From positions 1 through 64,000 of the forward strand of contig NZ_CABVQC010000017.1 of the NCBI RefSeq assembly GCF_902499175.1: 64,000 bases of DNA, written 5' to 3'. This DNA is from Burkholderia aenigmatica. Lineage in GTDB: Bacteria; Pseudomonadota; Gammaproteobacteria; Burkholderiales; Burkholderiaceae. Made by a program: the position numbers and the translations under genes. How positions within the stretch are numbered: position 1 is the stretch's first letter; each line of letters opens with the position of its first letter. Below the pieces are notes generated by a model. The model searched no databases. It was not told where the DNA came from and saw only the letters and a program-made list of their open reading frames with translations. Positions 1-11,892 of the stretch are shown here, piece by piece.

Positions 1-125
1 CGCGCTCCAGACTGCAGCACACCGCCAACCTTGCTTCCCTCTTCCGCGCCGCGTTTCCGTTAGCGCGAAAGAGGCGTGATTGTAGGCAGCCTCTTCGATC
101 TGCGCAAGGGGTTTTCTCAAAAAAA
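1..125. other. Left-edge segment without a recognisable gene
   Basis: Ahead of the terminator hairpin I see no convincing reading frame and no RNA gene. The only notable structure is the A-rich run at about 118-125, which becomes the U-tract of the minus-strand terminator next to it. Confidence 0.4.
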
Positions 126-163
126 TATAAGGCCCCGCACGCTGCCGCGTGCGGGGCCTTATA
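126..163 (-). terminator. Rho-independent terminator of the phn operon
   Basis: Two 16-base arms (126-141 and 148-163, core AAGGCCCCGCACG) pair perfectly around a 6-base loop. An A-run to the left on the plus strand gives a U-tract to minus-strand transcripts. It lies just downstream of the HD-domain gene that ends at 181, so it closes the phosphonate operon. Confidence 0.85.
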
Positions 164-180
164 TAGAAGCAGCCGAACCG

Positions 181-732
181 TCAGCCCACGCGTACCTGGC
201 GCGCGACGATCTCCATATAGTGATCGAGATCCGGCGTCACCTTGCCTTCTTCCTTCGCCGTATCGTCCCAGCGGCGCAGACGCAGCGCGTCCTCCGCGAA
301 CGGGCGTTGCAGGAACGCCGCCGTCTCCTCTTCACTGAAGATGCCGCCCTGCAACGCGAGGCTGCGCACCGAGTCCGGCGACAGGCTCTCGAAGTAGCCG
401 GCGTCCGTGCGGCACAGGCAGCGCTTCGCGTCGACATGCAGCCGGATCGGCTCCAGCACCGCGTCGGAAAACAGCGGCCGCAGGAACGGCAACACGTAAT
501 ACTGATGCAGATCGTCGATACCGCGCGCGCTCGGCGTCTCGCCCTGGCGATTCAGCAGATGCCCGAGATCGTGCAGGAATGCCGCCGCGACCAGCGCGTC
601 GTCAGCTCCCGCCTCTTCCGCCAGCAATCCGCTCTGCAATGCATGCTCGAGCTGCGTAACCGGCTCGCCGCTATAGGCCACATGGCCATGCTCGCGATAC
701 AACCCGTCGATCTCTTCCACCGTCAATGCCAT
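181..732 (-). CDS. HD-domain protein of phosphonate degradation operons (PhnZ-like)
   Basis: The product is 183 residues. It has an early His in LEHALQ and the HD pair in AAFLHDLGHLL, the metal-binding signature of HD/HDIG hydrolases and mixed-valent diiron oxygenases. Proteins of this size and type are a known companion of phosphonate operons. The characterised relative PhnZ cleaves 2-amino-1-hydroxyethylphosphonate but needs a 2-oxoglutarate oxygenase partner to make its substrate, and no such partner is visible here. It is the last gene of the minus-strand phn operon, five bases after phnY. The substrate is therefore open: it may act on AEP-related side products. Family assignment is firm, function tentative. 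Confidence 0.8.
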   Translation of the reverse strand: MALTVEEIDGLYREHGHVAYSGEPVTQLEHALQSGLLAEEAGADDALVAAAFLHDLGHLLNRQGETPSARGIDDLHQYYVLPFLRPLFSDAVLEPIRLHVDAKRCLCRTDAGYFESLSPDSVRSLALQGGIFSEEETAAFLQRPFAEDALRLRRWDDTAKEEGKVTPDLDHYMEIVARQVRVG

Positions 733-736
733 TCGT

Positions 737-4341
<3,605 letters not shown>

Positions 4342-4352
<11 letters not shown>

Positions 4353-5262
4353 CGTTCCCTCCCGTCGCACGCCGGTTCACCCGGCGATAAACCGCATACA
4401 GCGCCAGCGACAGCGCGAGCATCACGACCGCGCCGGCCGACGCGGTCGGCAGGTCGAGGTCGACGGTCGCGCTGCTGTAGATCGCGACCGGCAGCGTCAC
4501 GAGCCGCGCGCTGCCGAGCACCAGCAGAATCCCGAATTCGTTCAACGTCAGCAGAAAGCACAGCACGGTGCCGGCGGCGATACCCGGCCACGCGATCGGC
4601 AGCACGACGCGGCGGGCGAGCATCCAGCCGGACGCGCCGAGGCTGCGCGCGGCTTCGATCAGCCGCAGGTCGAGCGTCGCGAACGACGCGAGCGTCGGCC
4701 GCACCACGAACGGCGTATAGAACACGGTCTGCGCGAGGATCACGCCGCCAATGCCGAACAGGAAATCGAGCGGCGGATTCTCGAGATGGAACAGGTGCTG
4801 CAGCGCGATGCTGATCGAGCCCTGCGAGCCGTACAGGAAGATCAGCGTGAACGCGACGAGGAACGACGGGAACGCAACGTACAGCTCCAGGAAGCGCGTA
4901 ACGAGCGACGCGCCCGGAAACGGCTTGAAGAACAGCAGCGCAGCCAGCAGCACGCCGAGCACCGACGCGGTGCCGGCACTCGCGAACAGCACGCCGAGCG
5001 TCGTCAGCATCACGTCGCGCGTGTCGGGGTTGCCGAAGAACGTGCGGTACGCGGCAAAACTCAGCCCGTGGTCGCCCGATACGCTCAGCAGCACGAGCCG
5101 CACCAGCGGATAGACGACGAGCGGGCCCAGCAGGAGGATCGCGAGCGCGGCCAGGTGCAGGTCGCCCATGCGCTTGCGGCGCCGCGCGGCGGCCGCGTGC
5201 GCGGCGGCCGACGCGAGCACGTGCGGCGGCAGGCCGGCTTCAGGGCTCGATAAGGACGACAT
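4342..5262 (-). CDS. phnU: AEP ABC transporter, permease
   Basis: The second permease of the AEP importer, 306 residues. After a basic N-terminus (AAARRRKRMGDLHLA) come six predicted membrane segments and the EAA loop (IEAARSLGASGWMLARRV). The start at 5262 puts the ATG inside the 3' end of phnT (23-base overlap), typical of this operon. An upstream ATG at 5361 would add 33 residues buried in phnT and is unlikely. It pairs with PhnV to form the membrane channel, with PhnT as motor and PhnS as periplasmic receptor. Confidence 0.87.
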
Positions 5263-6343
5263 CGTCTGCCTCGCAATGCAGGGAAACGCGCGCACCGCGC
5301 TCGGGAGCCGCACCGCGGCCGCGTTGCATCGTGACGCGTACGGGTTCGTCGGGGGCCGCATCGATCGTGACCGCGATCGACAGGTCCGCGCCCTGCCATT
5401 CGACGGACGACACCGTGCCGTGCAGCCCGCCCGCAGCGGGCGGCATCACGGTCAGGCGCTCGGGGCGCACGCAGGCCACCTTGCCGCGCACTTCGTGGCG
5501 CGGATCGCCGAGCGGGAAAATCACGTGCGGCGGCAGCAGGTTCGCCGGGCCGAGATAGCGTGCGACGTAGCCGTCCTGCGGCGCGTCGTACAACTGCTGC
5601 GGCGTGCCGAGCTGCGCGATATGGCCGTCGCGCATCAGCAGCGCGCGATCGGACAGCACAAGCGCGTCGTCGCGGTCGTGCGTCACGCAGACGACGGTCA
5701 GGTTCGGCAGGCGCTCGTGCAGCGCCTTCAGTTCGCTGCGCACCGATGCGCGCAGGTTGGCGTCGAGCGCCGACAGCGGCTCGTCGAGCAGCAGCACGTC
5801 CGGCTCGATCACGAGCGAGCGCGCCAGTGCGACACGCTGCTGCATCCCGCCCGACAGTTGCGCGGGCAGGTGATGGCCCGCATCGCCGAGCTGCACGAGC
5901 TTCAGCGCGTCGGCGACGCGGCGCGTCACTTCCGACGACGCCATGCCGCGGGCGCGCAGCCCGAATGCGACGTTCTCGAACACCGACAGGTGCGGGAACA
6001 GCGCGTAATTCTGGAACAGCAGACCGAGATTGCGCTTGTGCGGCGGCGCATAGGTCAGGTCGCGTCCGGCAACGGTCAGCGTGCCGGTCAGGCCATCGGC
6101 CTTCACGAACCCGGCGATGAAGCGCAGCAGCGTGGTCTTGCCGCAGCCGCTCTTGCCGAGCACGGTCAGAAATTCGCCGGCACCGATCGACAGCGACAGA
6201 TCTTCCAGCACCGTGCGTGCGCCGTAGCGCACGCTCAGGTGTTCGATCTGCACGCCGCCCGGCGCGCCGGACCGCAGCGTTGCTTGCGGTTCGGCGGCGC
6301 CGAATGCGCCGGGATGGGTCAGGGTGGTTTCCACCGGGTTCAT
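5240..6343 (-). CDS. phnT: AEP ABC transporter, ATP-binding subunit
   Basis: The ATPase of the importer, about 367 residues. The nucleotide-binding domain has Walker A GKSGCGKTT, the Q-loop FQNYALFPHLSV, the signature LSGGMQQRVALARSL, Walker B VLLLDEPLSALD and the switch His in VCVTHD. A C-terminal TOBE-type domain (from about residue 280) follows, as in the polyamine/iron/AEP branch of the family. Two starts are possible: ATG at 6343 (used here) or GTG at 6355. Neither has an ideally spaced ribosome binding site. It sits 35 bases after phnS. Confidence 0.9.
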   Translation of the reverse strand: MNPVETTLTHPGAFGAAEPQATLRSGAPGGVQIEHLSVRYGARTVLEDLSLSIGAGEFLTVLGKSGCGKTTLLRFIAGFVKADGLTGTLTVAGRDLTYAPPHKRNLGLLFQNYALFPHLSVFENVAFGLRARGMASSEVTRRVADALKLVQLGDAGHHLPAQLSGGMQQRVALARSLVIEPDVLLLDEPLSALDANLRASVRSELKALHERLPNLTVVCVTHDRDDALVLSDRALLMRDGHIAQLGTPQQLYDAPQDGYVARYLGPANLLPPHVIFPLGDPRHEVRGKVACVRPERLTVMPPAAGGLHGTVSSVEWQGADLSIAVTIDAAPDEPVRVTMQRGRGAAPERGARVSLHCEADDVVLIEP

Positions 6344-6377
6344 CCTCTTGCTCACAAATACAGGCGGCGTGCGCCGA

Positions 6378-7466
6378 TCACTTCGGCTTGACGACGTCGA
6401 GCTGCTTGCCCGAGCTGCCGATCACGTCCTTCTTCCAGCGCTCGATCCAGACCGGCTTCTTCGCCATCACCTGGGTCCAGTCGACCGGGATCAGCTTCAC
6501 GCCCGCGATCGCCTTCTTGACCGCTTCGCCGTTCTTGCCGGCCAGCGGCACGTCCGTGCGGCCCGGGATACCGTACATGTCCGGCACCTTCGACTGCACT
6601 TCCGTCGACATCAGGTAGTCGATCAGCTTCTTGCCGGCGTCCTGGTTCGGGCCGCTCTTGATCAGGCCGATGCCGTACGGGAGCTGGAACGTGGTCGGCT
6701 GGTCGCCATCCTTCGCGGCCAGGAAGATCGGCTTGACGGACAGCGCGCCGTGTTCGGCATCGTCGAGGTCCATCTGCAGGTCGCCGTTCGCGACGCTGAT
6801 TTCGTTACGCGACAGCAGCACGTTCAGGTAGCCCGTGCCCTTCGTGTGGAACTTCACGCTCTGCGACAGCTTCGCCAGGTAGTCGAACGCCTTGTCCTCG
6901 CCCATCAGCGACGTCGTCAGGATCAGCACGGCCATCCCGTCGCCAGCCGTGGCCGGGTTCGAATACGCGACCTTGCCGGCGTAGGCCGGCGACAGCAGGT
7001 CGGCGAACGTCTTCGGCTGGTTCTTCACGACGTCCGGGTTGATCGCGAACGAGAAGTAGTTGTTCACGAACGTTGCCCACGTGCCGTCTTCAGCCTTCGC
7101 GATGGCCGGCACGTTCTTGTAGTTCACGCTCTGGTACGGCTGCAGCAGGCCCATCTGGCCGGCTTGCTGAATGAACGGCGGCAGCGTGACGATCACGTCG
7201 GCCTTCGGGGAGTTCTTCTCGATGTTCGCGCGGTTGACGACTTCACCGCTGCCCGCCGTCACGATGTTGACCTTGACACCTTCCTTCTTCTCGAAGGCCG
7301 GCAGCACATCGCGATAGAGGTTCTCGAGACCATCTGCCGTATACAGCACGACCGCGCTCGCCGCATGGGCGGGCAACGCGGCGCCCATCAGACCGGCGAC
7401 GCTGGCGGCCAGCGCAAGCTTGCGGAACGCGCCGGCAGCGGCGCGCGAGGGTTTCTGCAGTGTCAT
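6378..7466 (-). CDS. phnS: AEP ABC transporter, periplasmic binding protein
   Basis: The substrate receptor, 362 residues. It opens with a classic signal peptide: basic start, hydrophobic core LALAASVAGLMGAAL, and cleavage after AHA near residue 35. The mature part starts VVLYTADGLENLYRD, like the iron/AEP-type binding-protein fold. GGAGAAG is well placed before the ATG at 7466, which is why longer upstream starts were rejected. It is the first gene of the minus operon, divergent from phnW, and should be the gene most directly controlled by the intergenic dyads. Confidence 0.9.
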   Translation of the reverse strand: MTLQKPSRAAAGAFRKLALAASVAGLMGAALPAHAASAVVLYTADGLENLYRDVLPAFEKKEGVKVNIVTAGSGEVVNRANIEKNSPKADVIVTLPPFIQQAGQMGLLQPYQSVNYKNVPAIAKAEDGTWATFVNNYFSFAINPDVVKNQPKTFADLLSPAYAGKVAYSNPATAGDGMAVLILTTSLMGEDKAFDYLAKLSQSVKFHTKGTGYLNVLLSRNEISVANGDLQMDLDDAEHGALSVKPIFLAAKDGDQPTTFQLPYGIGLIKSGPNQDAGKKLIDYLMSTEVQSKVPDMYGIPGRTDVPLAGKNGEAVKKAIAGVKLIPVDWTQVMAKKPVWIERWKKDVIGSSGKQLDVVKPK

Positions 7467-7644
7467 CTGACTTCTCCGTAGGCGGAACACCAAATGGCCG
7501 GGGGCACGATCCGGCTCTCCTGTTATCTCCGGGCAAGGCCGATCGACGGCCCGCCTCGCCGCCGCGCTGAGGTTAGGTTTTGCGCGGCAAGCGAAGGATC
7601 ACAGCGTTCGATGACAAACCCGTGACGAATGCCACAATTTCCAA

Positions 7645-7703
7645 AAAATGACACATTTTGCCAATATCATGCAAGTCATTCAGAAATGCCGCCCGGCATT
7701 TCT
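7645..7703. promoter_or_regulatory. Two perfect dyads in the phnS/phnW divergent promoter region
   Basis: Dyad 1 (7645-7659) is AAAATG-ACA-CATTTT. Dyad 2 (7682-7703) has 10-base arms, AGAAATGCCG and CGGCATTTCT, around a CC spacer, and ends 23 bases before the phnW ATG. The rest of the 260-base gap is more AT-rich than its surroundings, as expected for two divergent promoters. Dyad 2 could be an operator or a 5'-leader hairpin of phnW mRNA. No regulator gene is next to the cluster, so the binding factor is unknown. Confidence 0.55.
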
Positions 7704-7726
7704 TCCTACCTTTGCAGAGGAAAACC

Positions 7727-8836
7727 ATGTCCGATCCGATTCTTCTTACGCCCGGCCCGCTCACCACGTCCGCCACAACCCGCCACGCAATGCAACATGA
7801 CTGGGGCTCGTGGGATGCCGCTTTCAATGAACTGACGGCCAGCGTCTGCGCGGATCTCGTCGCGATCGCGCACGGCGGCGACGAGTACGTGTGCGTGCCG
7901 ATGCAAGGCAGCGGCACGTTCTCGGTCGAAGCGGCGCTCGGCACGCTGGTGCCGCGCGACGGCGTCGTGCTGGTGCCCGACAACGGCGCGTACTGCGCGC
8001 GCATCCTGAAGATCCTCGGCCGGCTCGGTATCGAAGCGATCGCGTTGCCGTTCGGCGAGGACGCCGCCGTCGATCCGGCCGCGATCGAAGCCGCGTTCGC
8101 GCGCGAGCCGCGCATCACGCACGTCGCGCAGGTGCATCTGGAGACGAGCGCCGGCATCCTGAACCCGCTCGACGACATCGCCGCCGTGTGCCGGCGCCAC
8201 GGCAAGCGGTTGATCGTCGACGCGATGAGCTCGTTCGGCGCGCTGCCGATCAAGCTGGCCGGCAGCGGCATCGATGCGCTGATCTCGGCGAGCGGCAAAT
8301 GCCTCGAAGGCGTGCCGGGGATGGGGTTCGCGATCGTGCGGCGCGACGCACTCGACGCGAGCGAAGGCAACTCGCCGTCGCTCGCGCTCGATCTCCACGA
8401 TCAGTACGCGTATCTGCGCAAGACGGGCCAATGGCGTTTCACGCCGCCGACGCACGTGATCGCCGCGCTGCGCGCCGCGCTCGACCAGTATCTCGCCGAA
8501 GGCGGCCAGCCGGCGCGCGGCGCGCGCTATGTGGACAACTGCCGGACGCTGGTCGAATCGATGCACGCGCTCGGCTTCACGCCGTTCCTCGATGCGAGCG
8601 TGCAGGCGCCGGTGATCGTCACGTTCCACGCGCCCGACCACCCGGCCTACGATTTCCGCCGCTTCTACGACGCAGTGCGCGATGCGGGCTTCATCCTGTA
8701 TCCGGGCAAGCTCACGCAGCTCGAGACGTTCCGCGTCGGCTGCATCGGCGCGATCGATTCGAACGATATCCGGCGCGCGGTCGCGGCAATCGCACAGGCG
8801 GTCGAGTCGCTCGGCATCGCCGTGCAGCGCGCATAA
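7727..8836 (+). CDS. phnW: 2-aminoethylphosphonate-pyruvate aminotransferase
   Basis: A PLP-dependent class V aminotransferase of 369 residues that moves the amino group of AEP to pyruvate, giving phosphonoacetaldehyde and alanine. The opening [15 protein letters not shown] and the substrate loop MQHDWGSWD are typical of PhnW. The PLP lysine is in [16 protein letters not shown]. The ATG at 7727 has an AGAGGA ribosome site; an upstream in-frame ATG at 7658 lies in the operator region and is rejected. It is transcribed away from the rest of the pathway, and its product feeds phnY on the opposite strand. Confidence 0.95.
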   Translation: MSDPILLTPGPLTTSATTRHAMQHDWGSWDAAFNELTASVCADLVAIAHGGDEYVCVPMQGSGTFSVEAALGTLVPRDGVVLVPDNGAYCARILKILGRLGIEAIALPFGEDAAVDPAAIEAAFAREPRITHVAQVHLETSAGILNPLDDIAAVCRRHGKRLIVDAMSSFGALPIKLAGSGIDALISASGKCLEGVPGMGFAIVRRDALDASEGNSPSLALDLHDQYAYLRKTGQWRFTPPTHVIAALRAALDQYLAEGGQPARGARYVDNCRTLVESMHALGFTPFLDASVQAPVIVTFHAPDHPAYDFRRFYDAVRDAGFILYPGKLTQLETFRVGCIGAIDSNDIRRAVAAIAQAVESLGIAVQRA

Positions 8837-8880
8837 GCGCGGTACGACGTCAGCCGGCAGACCCGCCGGCACGCGCAAAC

Positions 8881-8912
8881 AAAAAAGCCCGGCGGCCTTG
8901 CGGCTGCCGGGC
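8881..8912 (-). terminator. Terminator of the quinate transporter operon
   Basis: Arms GCCCGGCGGCC (8887-8897) and GGCTGCCGGGC (8902-8912) pair with one G-U. The A-run at 8881-8886 gives the U-tract on the minus strand, so this hairpin ends transcripts of the MFS gene that stops at 8943. It lies 45 bases after phnW and may also slow transcripts from that side. Confidence 0.75.
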
Positions 8913-8942
8913 GAACGCACTGGATGTGCGTGGAGCCGGTGC

Positions 8943-10295
8943 TTACAGCTCGATCCGCTTGATGTCGCCGACCACGAAGATGTACGACGCCGCGCCAACC
9001 AGCGCGATCACACCGATGAACACAAGCGCGCCGACGAACGACCCGGTCGATGCGACGATGAAACCGACCACGAGCGGCGTGACGATCCCGGCGAGGTTCG
9101 CCGCGAAGTTGAAGATGCCGCCCGTGACGCCGAGCAGGCCGTCCGGCGCGATGTCCGACACGAGCGTCCAGCCGAGTGCCGCCATCCCCTGCGCGAAGAA
9201 TGCAACTGACATGATCGCGATCACGGCCTCGTTGCTCTGCACGTAGTTCGCGAGAATGATCGTCGACGCGAGCAGCAGGCCCGCGATGATCGGCAGCTTG
9301 CGCGCGAGGTTCGCGGACTTGCCGCGGCGCAGCAGCCAGTCGGAGAAGATCCCGCCGAACATCACGCCGACCGACGCGGCGATGAACGGCATCACCGCGA
9401 AGAAACCGATCTTCAGCCAGCCCATGTGGCGCTCGGTGGCGAGGTAGGTCGGGAACCAGGTCAGGAAGAACACGAGCGTCGAGTTGCCGGCGAACTGGCC
9501 GAGGCAGATGCCCGCGAGCTGGCGCTTCTTCAGCAGCTTGCCGGCCATCGCCCAGCTGAATGCCTTCTGTTCGCCCTTGGCGCCCTTGCCACCTTTGTCG
9601 CCGTCCTTGCGCACGCCGTGCACCAGGCCGCCGCCCGCCTCGATATAGGCCAGCTCCTCCGAATTCGCGCCCGGATGGTTGCGCGGCTCGTGATAGAACT
9701 TCCACCAGACGAGGCCGAACACGATACCGATCGCGCCGACGACCCAGAACAGCGAGCGCCAGCCGAATGCCCCCATCAGCGCAAACAGCACCGGGCTGAA
9801 GAACGCGAGGCCGATGTACTCGCCGACGGTGTAGGTACCCGTCGCCATCGCACGCTCGTTCTGCGGGAACCACGTCGCGACGACGCGGCTGTTGGTCGGA
9901 AAGCACGGCGCCTCCGCGATGCCCAGGCCGAGACGACAGGTGAGCAGCGTCGCGACGCCGGGCACGAAGCCCTGCAGGAACGTGCACAGTGACCACAGCG
10001 TCATCGACCAGTAGTAAGTGACCTTGCTGCCGAAACGGTCGAGAAAGAGGCCGCCGGGCACCTGCGCGGCCACGTACGTCCACGAAAACGCGGAAAACAT
10101 GATGCCCATCACGGCCGCGTTGATGCCGAGCTCCTTGGTGAGCTGCGGCGCAGCCACCCCCAGCACGGTGCGGTCGAGATAGTTGATCATCGTGCCGATC
10201 GCGAGCAGCGCGAGAATCTTGTAGCGCGCCGAGGTGCGCCGGACGGTGCCGGACGCCTGCGCCGGCGCGGCGCTCGTGTGGGTGGTGTGCTGCAT
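8943..10295 (-). CDS. MFS transporter, probable quinate/shikimate uptake
   Basis: A 450-residue major facilitator of the anion:cation symporter type with twelve predicted membrane segments. Early marks are INYLDRTVLGVAAP in helix 1 and the loop motif GGLFLDRFGSK after helix 2. Relatives carry sugar acids such as glucarate or galactonate. Here the downstream partners of the cluster (shikimate dehydrogenase, dehydroquinase, dehydroshikimate dehydratase) point to quinate, shikimate or dehydroshikimate. The start at 10295 has a good CAGGAGA ribosome site. The gap to the next upstream gene is 33 bases, so it is probably co-transcribed with it. Confidence 0.82.
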   Translation of the reverse strand: MQHTTHTSAAPAQASGTVRRTSARYKILALLAIGTMINYLDRTVLGVAAPQLTKELGINAAVMGIMFSAFSWTYVAAQVPGGLFLDRFGSKVTYYWSMTLWSLCTFLQGFVPGVATLLTCRLGLGIAEAPCFPTNSRVVATWFPQNERAMATGTYTVGEYIGLAFFSPVLFALMGAFGWRSLFWVVGAIGIVFGLVWWKFYHEPRNHPGANSEELAYIEAGGGLVHGVRKDGDKGGKGAKGEQKAFSWAMAGKLLKKRQLAGICLGQFAGNSTLVFFLTWFPTYLATERHMGWLKIGFFAVMPFIAASVGVMFGGIFSDWLLRRGKSANLARKLPIIAGLLLASTIILANYVQSNEAVIAIMSVAFFAQGMAALGWTLVSDIAPDGLLGVTGGIFNFAANLAGIVTPLVVGFIVASTGSFVGALVFIGVIALVGAASYIFVVGDIKRIEL

Positions 10296-10328
10296 GGTCG
10301 TCTCCTGGTCTCTCTTTCTGCAAGGGGG

Positions 10329-11183
10329 TCAGCGCGCGACGAGCGACTGAAAGTGATCGAACATCCGCTCGGCGTCGGGCGTGCGTCCGGTGAAGATCTC
10401 GAACGCGTCGACCGCCTGGTAGACGGCCATCCCGCCGCCCGGCAACGTGGCGCAGCCGGCCGCGCGCGCCGCGTGGATCAGTTCGGTTTCGAGCGGGAAA
10501 TACACGATGTCGGCCACCCACATGCCCGCGTGGAGCAGCTCGGCCGGCAACGGTAGGCCCGGATGCTTGGCCATGCCGGTCGGCGTCGCGTGGATCAGGC
10601 CCGTTGCGGCGCGCATCGCCTCCGCGAGATCGCCGCCCTGCACGACGCGTGCCGCGGGGAAGCGCTGCTGCAGCTCGGCCGCGAGCGCAGCGGCGCGCGT
10701 GCCGTCGACATCGAAAATCGTCAGTTCGGCCGCGCCCATCTGCAGCGCCGCGTGTGCAACGGCCGCGCCCGCGCCGCCCGCGCCAAGCTGGACGACGCGT
10801 TCGAGCGACGCGCCCGGCAACCCGCGGCGAAACGATTTCGCGAAACCCGACCAGTCGGTGTTGTGGCCGATCCGCTTGCCGTCCTTGAACAGCACGGTGT
10901 TCACCGCGCCGAGCGCACGCGCATCGTCCGACAGCGCGTCGAGGTGCTCGATCACGCGCTGCTTGCACGGATGCGTGATGTTCAGACCGTTGTAGCCCAT
11001 CCGTTGCGCGGCATCGAGCAGTTGCGGCAATGCGTCGACGGTCACGCCGAGCGCGTCGAGGTCGATGCGCCGGTAGACATAGCCGAACCCCTGGCGGAAT
11101 CCTTCTTCCTCGTGCATCGCGGGCGACAGCGAGCCGCCGATGCCCTGGCCGATCAGGCCGATCAGAAACGACGGGCGGCTCAT
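10329..11183 (-). CDS. Shikimate/quinate dehydrogenase, catabolic AroE paralogue
   Basis: An NAD(P)-linked shikimate dehydrogenase family enzyme, 284 residues. The substrate site shows in [12 protein letters not shown], the catalytic Lys in NITHPCKQR and the catalytic Asp in GHNTDWSGF. The nucleotide fold glycines are in [14 protein letters not shown]. Replacement of the usual biosynthetic NVTxP context by NITHPCKQ, together with the neighbours, suggests a catabolic enzyme oxidising shikimate or quinate. It overlaps the dehydroquinase gene by four bases (ATGA). The housekeeping aroE is presumably elsewhere. Confidence 0.87.
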   Translation of the reverse strand: MSRPSFLIGLIGQGIGGSLSPAMHEEEGFRQGFGYVYRRIDLDALGVTVDALPQLLDAAQRMGYNGLNITHPCKQRVIEHLDALSDDARALGAVNTVLFKDGKRIGHNTDWSGFAKSFRRGLPGASLERVVQLGAGGAGAAVAHAALQMGAAELTIFDVDGTRAAALAAELQQRFPAARVVQGGDLAEAMRAATGLIHATPTGMAKHPGLPLPAELLHAGMWVADIVYFPLETELIHAARAAGCATLPGGGMAVYQAVDAFEIFTGRTPDAERMFDHFQSLVAR

Positions 11184-11635
11184 CGTGCGGCTCCCTGCGC
11201 GAACAGCGTCGCCAGACGCTGCAGCGCGAACACGTAGCCTTCGGTGCCGCAGCCGCAGATCACGGCTTCGGCCACCGCCGACACATAAGAATGGTGACGG
11301 AACGCCTCGCGGCGATGCACGTTCGAGATATGCACTTCGATCACGGGCTTCGCGATCGCGGAAAGCGCGTCGGCCAGCGCCACCGACGTATGCGTATAGG
11401 CGGCCGGATTGATCACGATGCCGTGCGTGTCGTGACGCGCGGCATGCAGCCAGTCGATCAGCTGGTGCTCGGCGTTCGACTGACGGAAGTCGATTTCCAG
11501 CCCGAGCCCCTCGGCCGCCGTGCGGCAGCGCTGCTCGACGTCGGCGAGCGTTTCCGCGCCGTAGATATGGGGCTCGCGGGTCCCCAGCAGATTCAGGTTC
11601 GGGCCGTTCAGCACCAGCACCTTGTGCTTGCTCAT
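11180..11635 (-). CDS. aroQ: Type II 3-dehydroquinate dehydratase
   Basis: A small dodecameric-type dehydroquinase of 151 residues interconverting 3-dehydroquinate and 3-dehydroshikimate. The start motif [17 protein letters not shown] is diagnostic and includes the catalytic Arg of the flexible loop; [17 protein letters not shown] and [18 protein letters not shown] carry the active-site Asn and His. The start at 11635 follows TTAGGAGCA; an upstream ATG at 11677 has no support. First gene of a three-gene minus operon, divergent from quiC, so probably a catabolic copy. Confidence 0.92.
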   Translation of the reverse strand: MSKHKVLVLNGPNLNLLGTREPHIYGAETLADVEQRCRTAAEGLGLEIDFRQSNAEHQLIDWLHAARHDTHGIVINPAAYTHTSVALADALSAIAKPVIEVHISNVHRREAFRHHSYVSAVAEAVICGCGTEGYVFALQRLATLFAQGAAR

Positions 11636-11750
11636 GGTGATTCTGCTCCTAAAACAGGGGCGGACCGTGACCGGCATCGCCCCGAAGACATCGGAATTTG
11701 GCGCTAGTGTGCGCCCGGGAAGGCAAGCTGTCTTTTCGGGTTTTCGCTAA

Positions 11751-11775
11751 TTTGTACCACCTAGTTAGTTTGTAC
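11751..11775. promoter_or_regulatory. Direct TTTGTAC repeats in the aroQ/quiC divergent region
   Basis: The heptamer TTTGTAC occurs at 11751-11757 and 11769-11775, an 18-base period, with CTAGTTAG between them. The surrounding 257-base gap is AT-rich and lies between the divergent quinate genes, so it probably holds both promoters and an operator. No regulator gene is adjacent. Confidence 0.35.
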
Positions 11776-11892
11776 AATACGCATCACTAGCCCAGTAAAT
11801 TCGGGATATGGTGTGCACCAGAAATTCAACGACTGGTTCATTCAGGATCGGTTCGACCGACGCCATGCCCCGCTCATCCGCAGGATTCGCCC

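Noticed and set aside
5168..6391. Long plus-strand frame opposite phnT
   Set aside because: Antisense shadow: no ribosome site, no family features, and phnT on the other strand is unambiguous.
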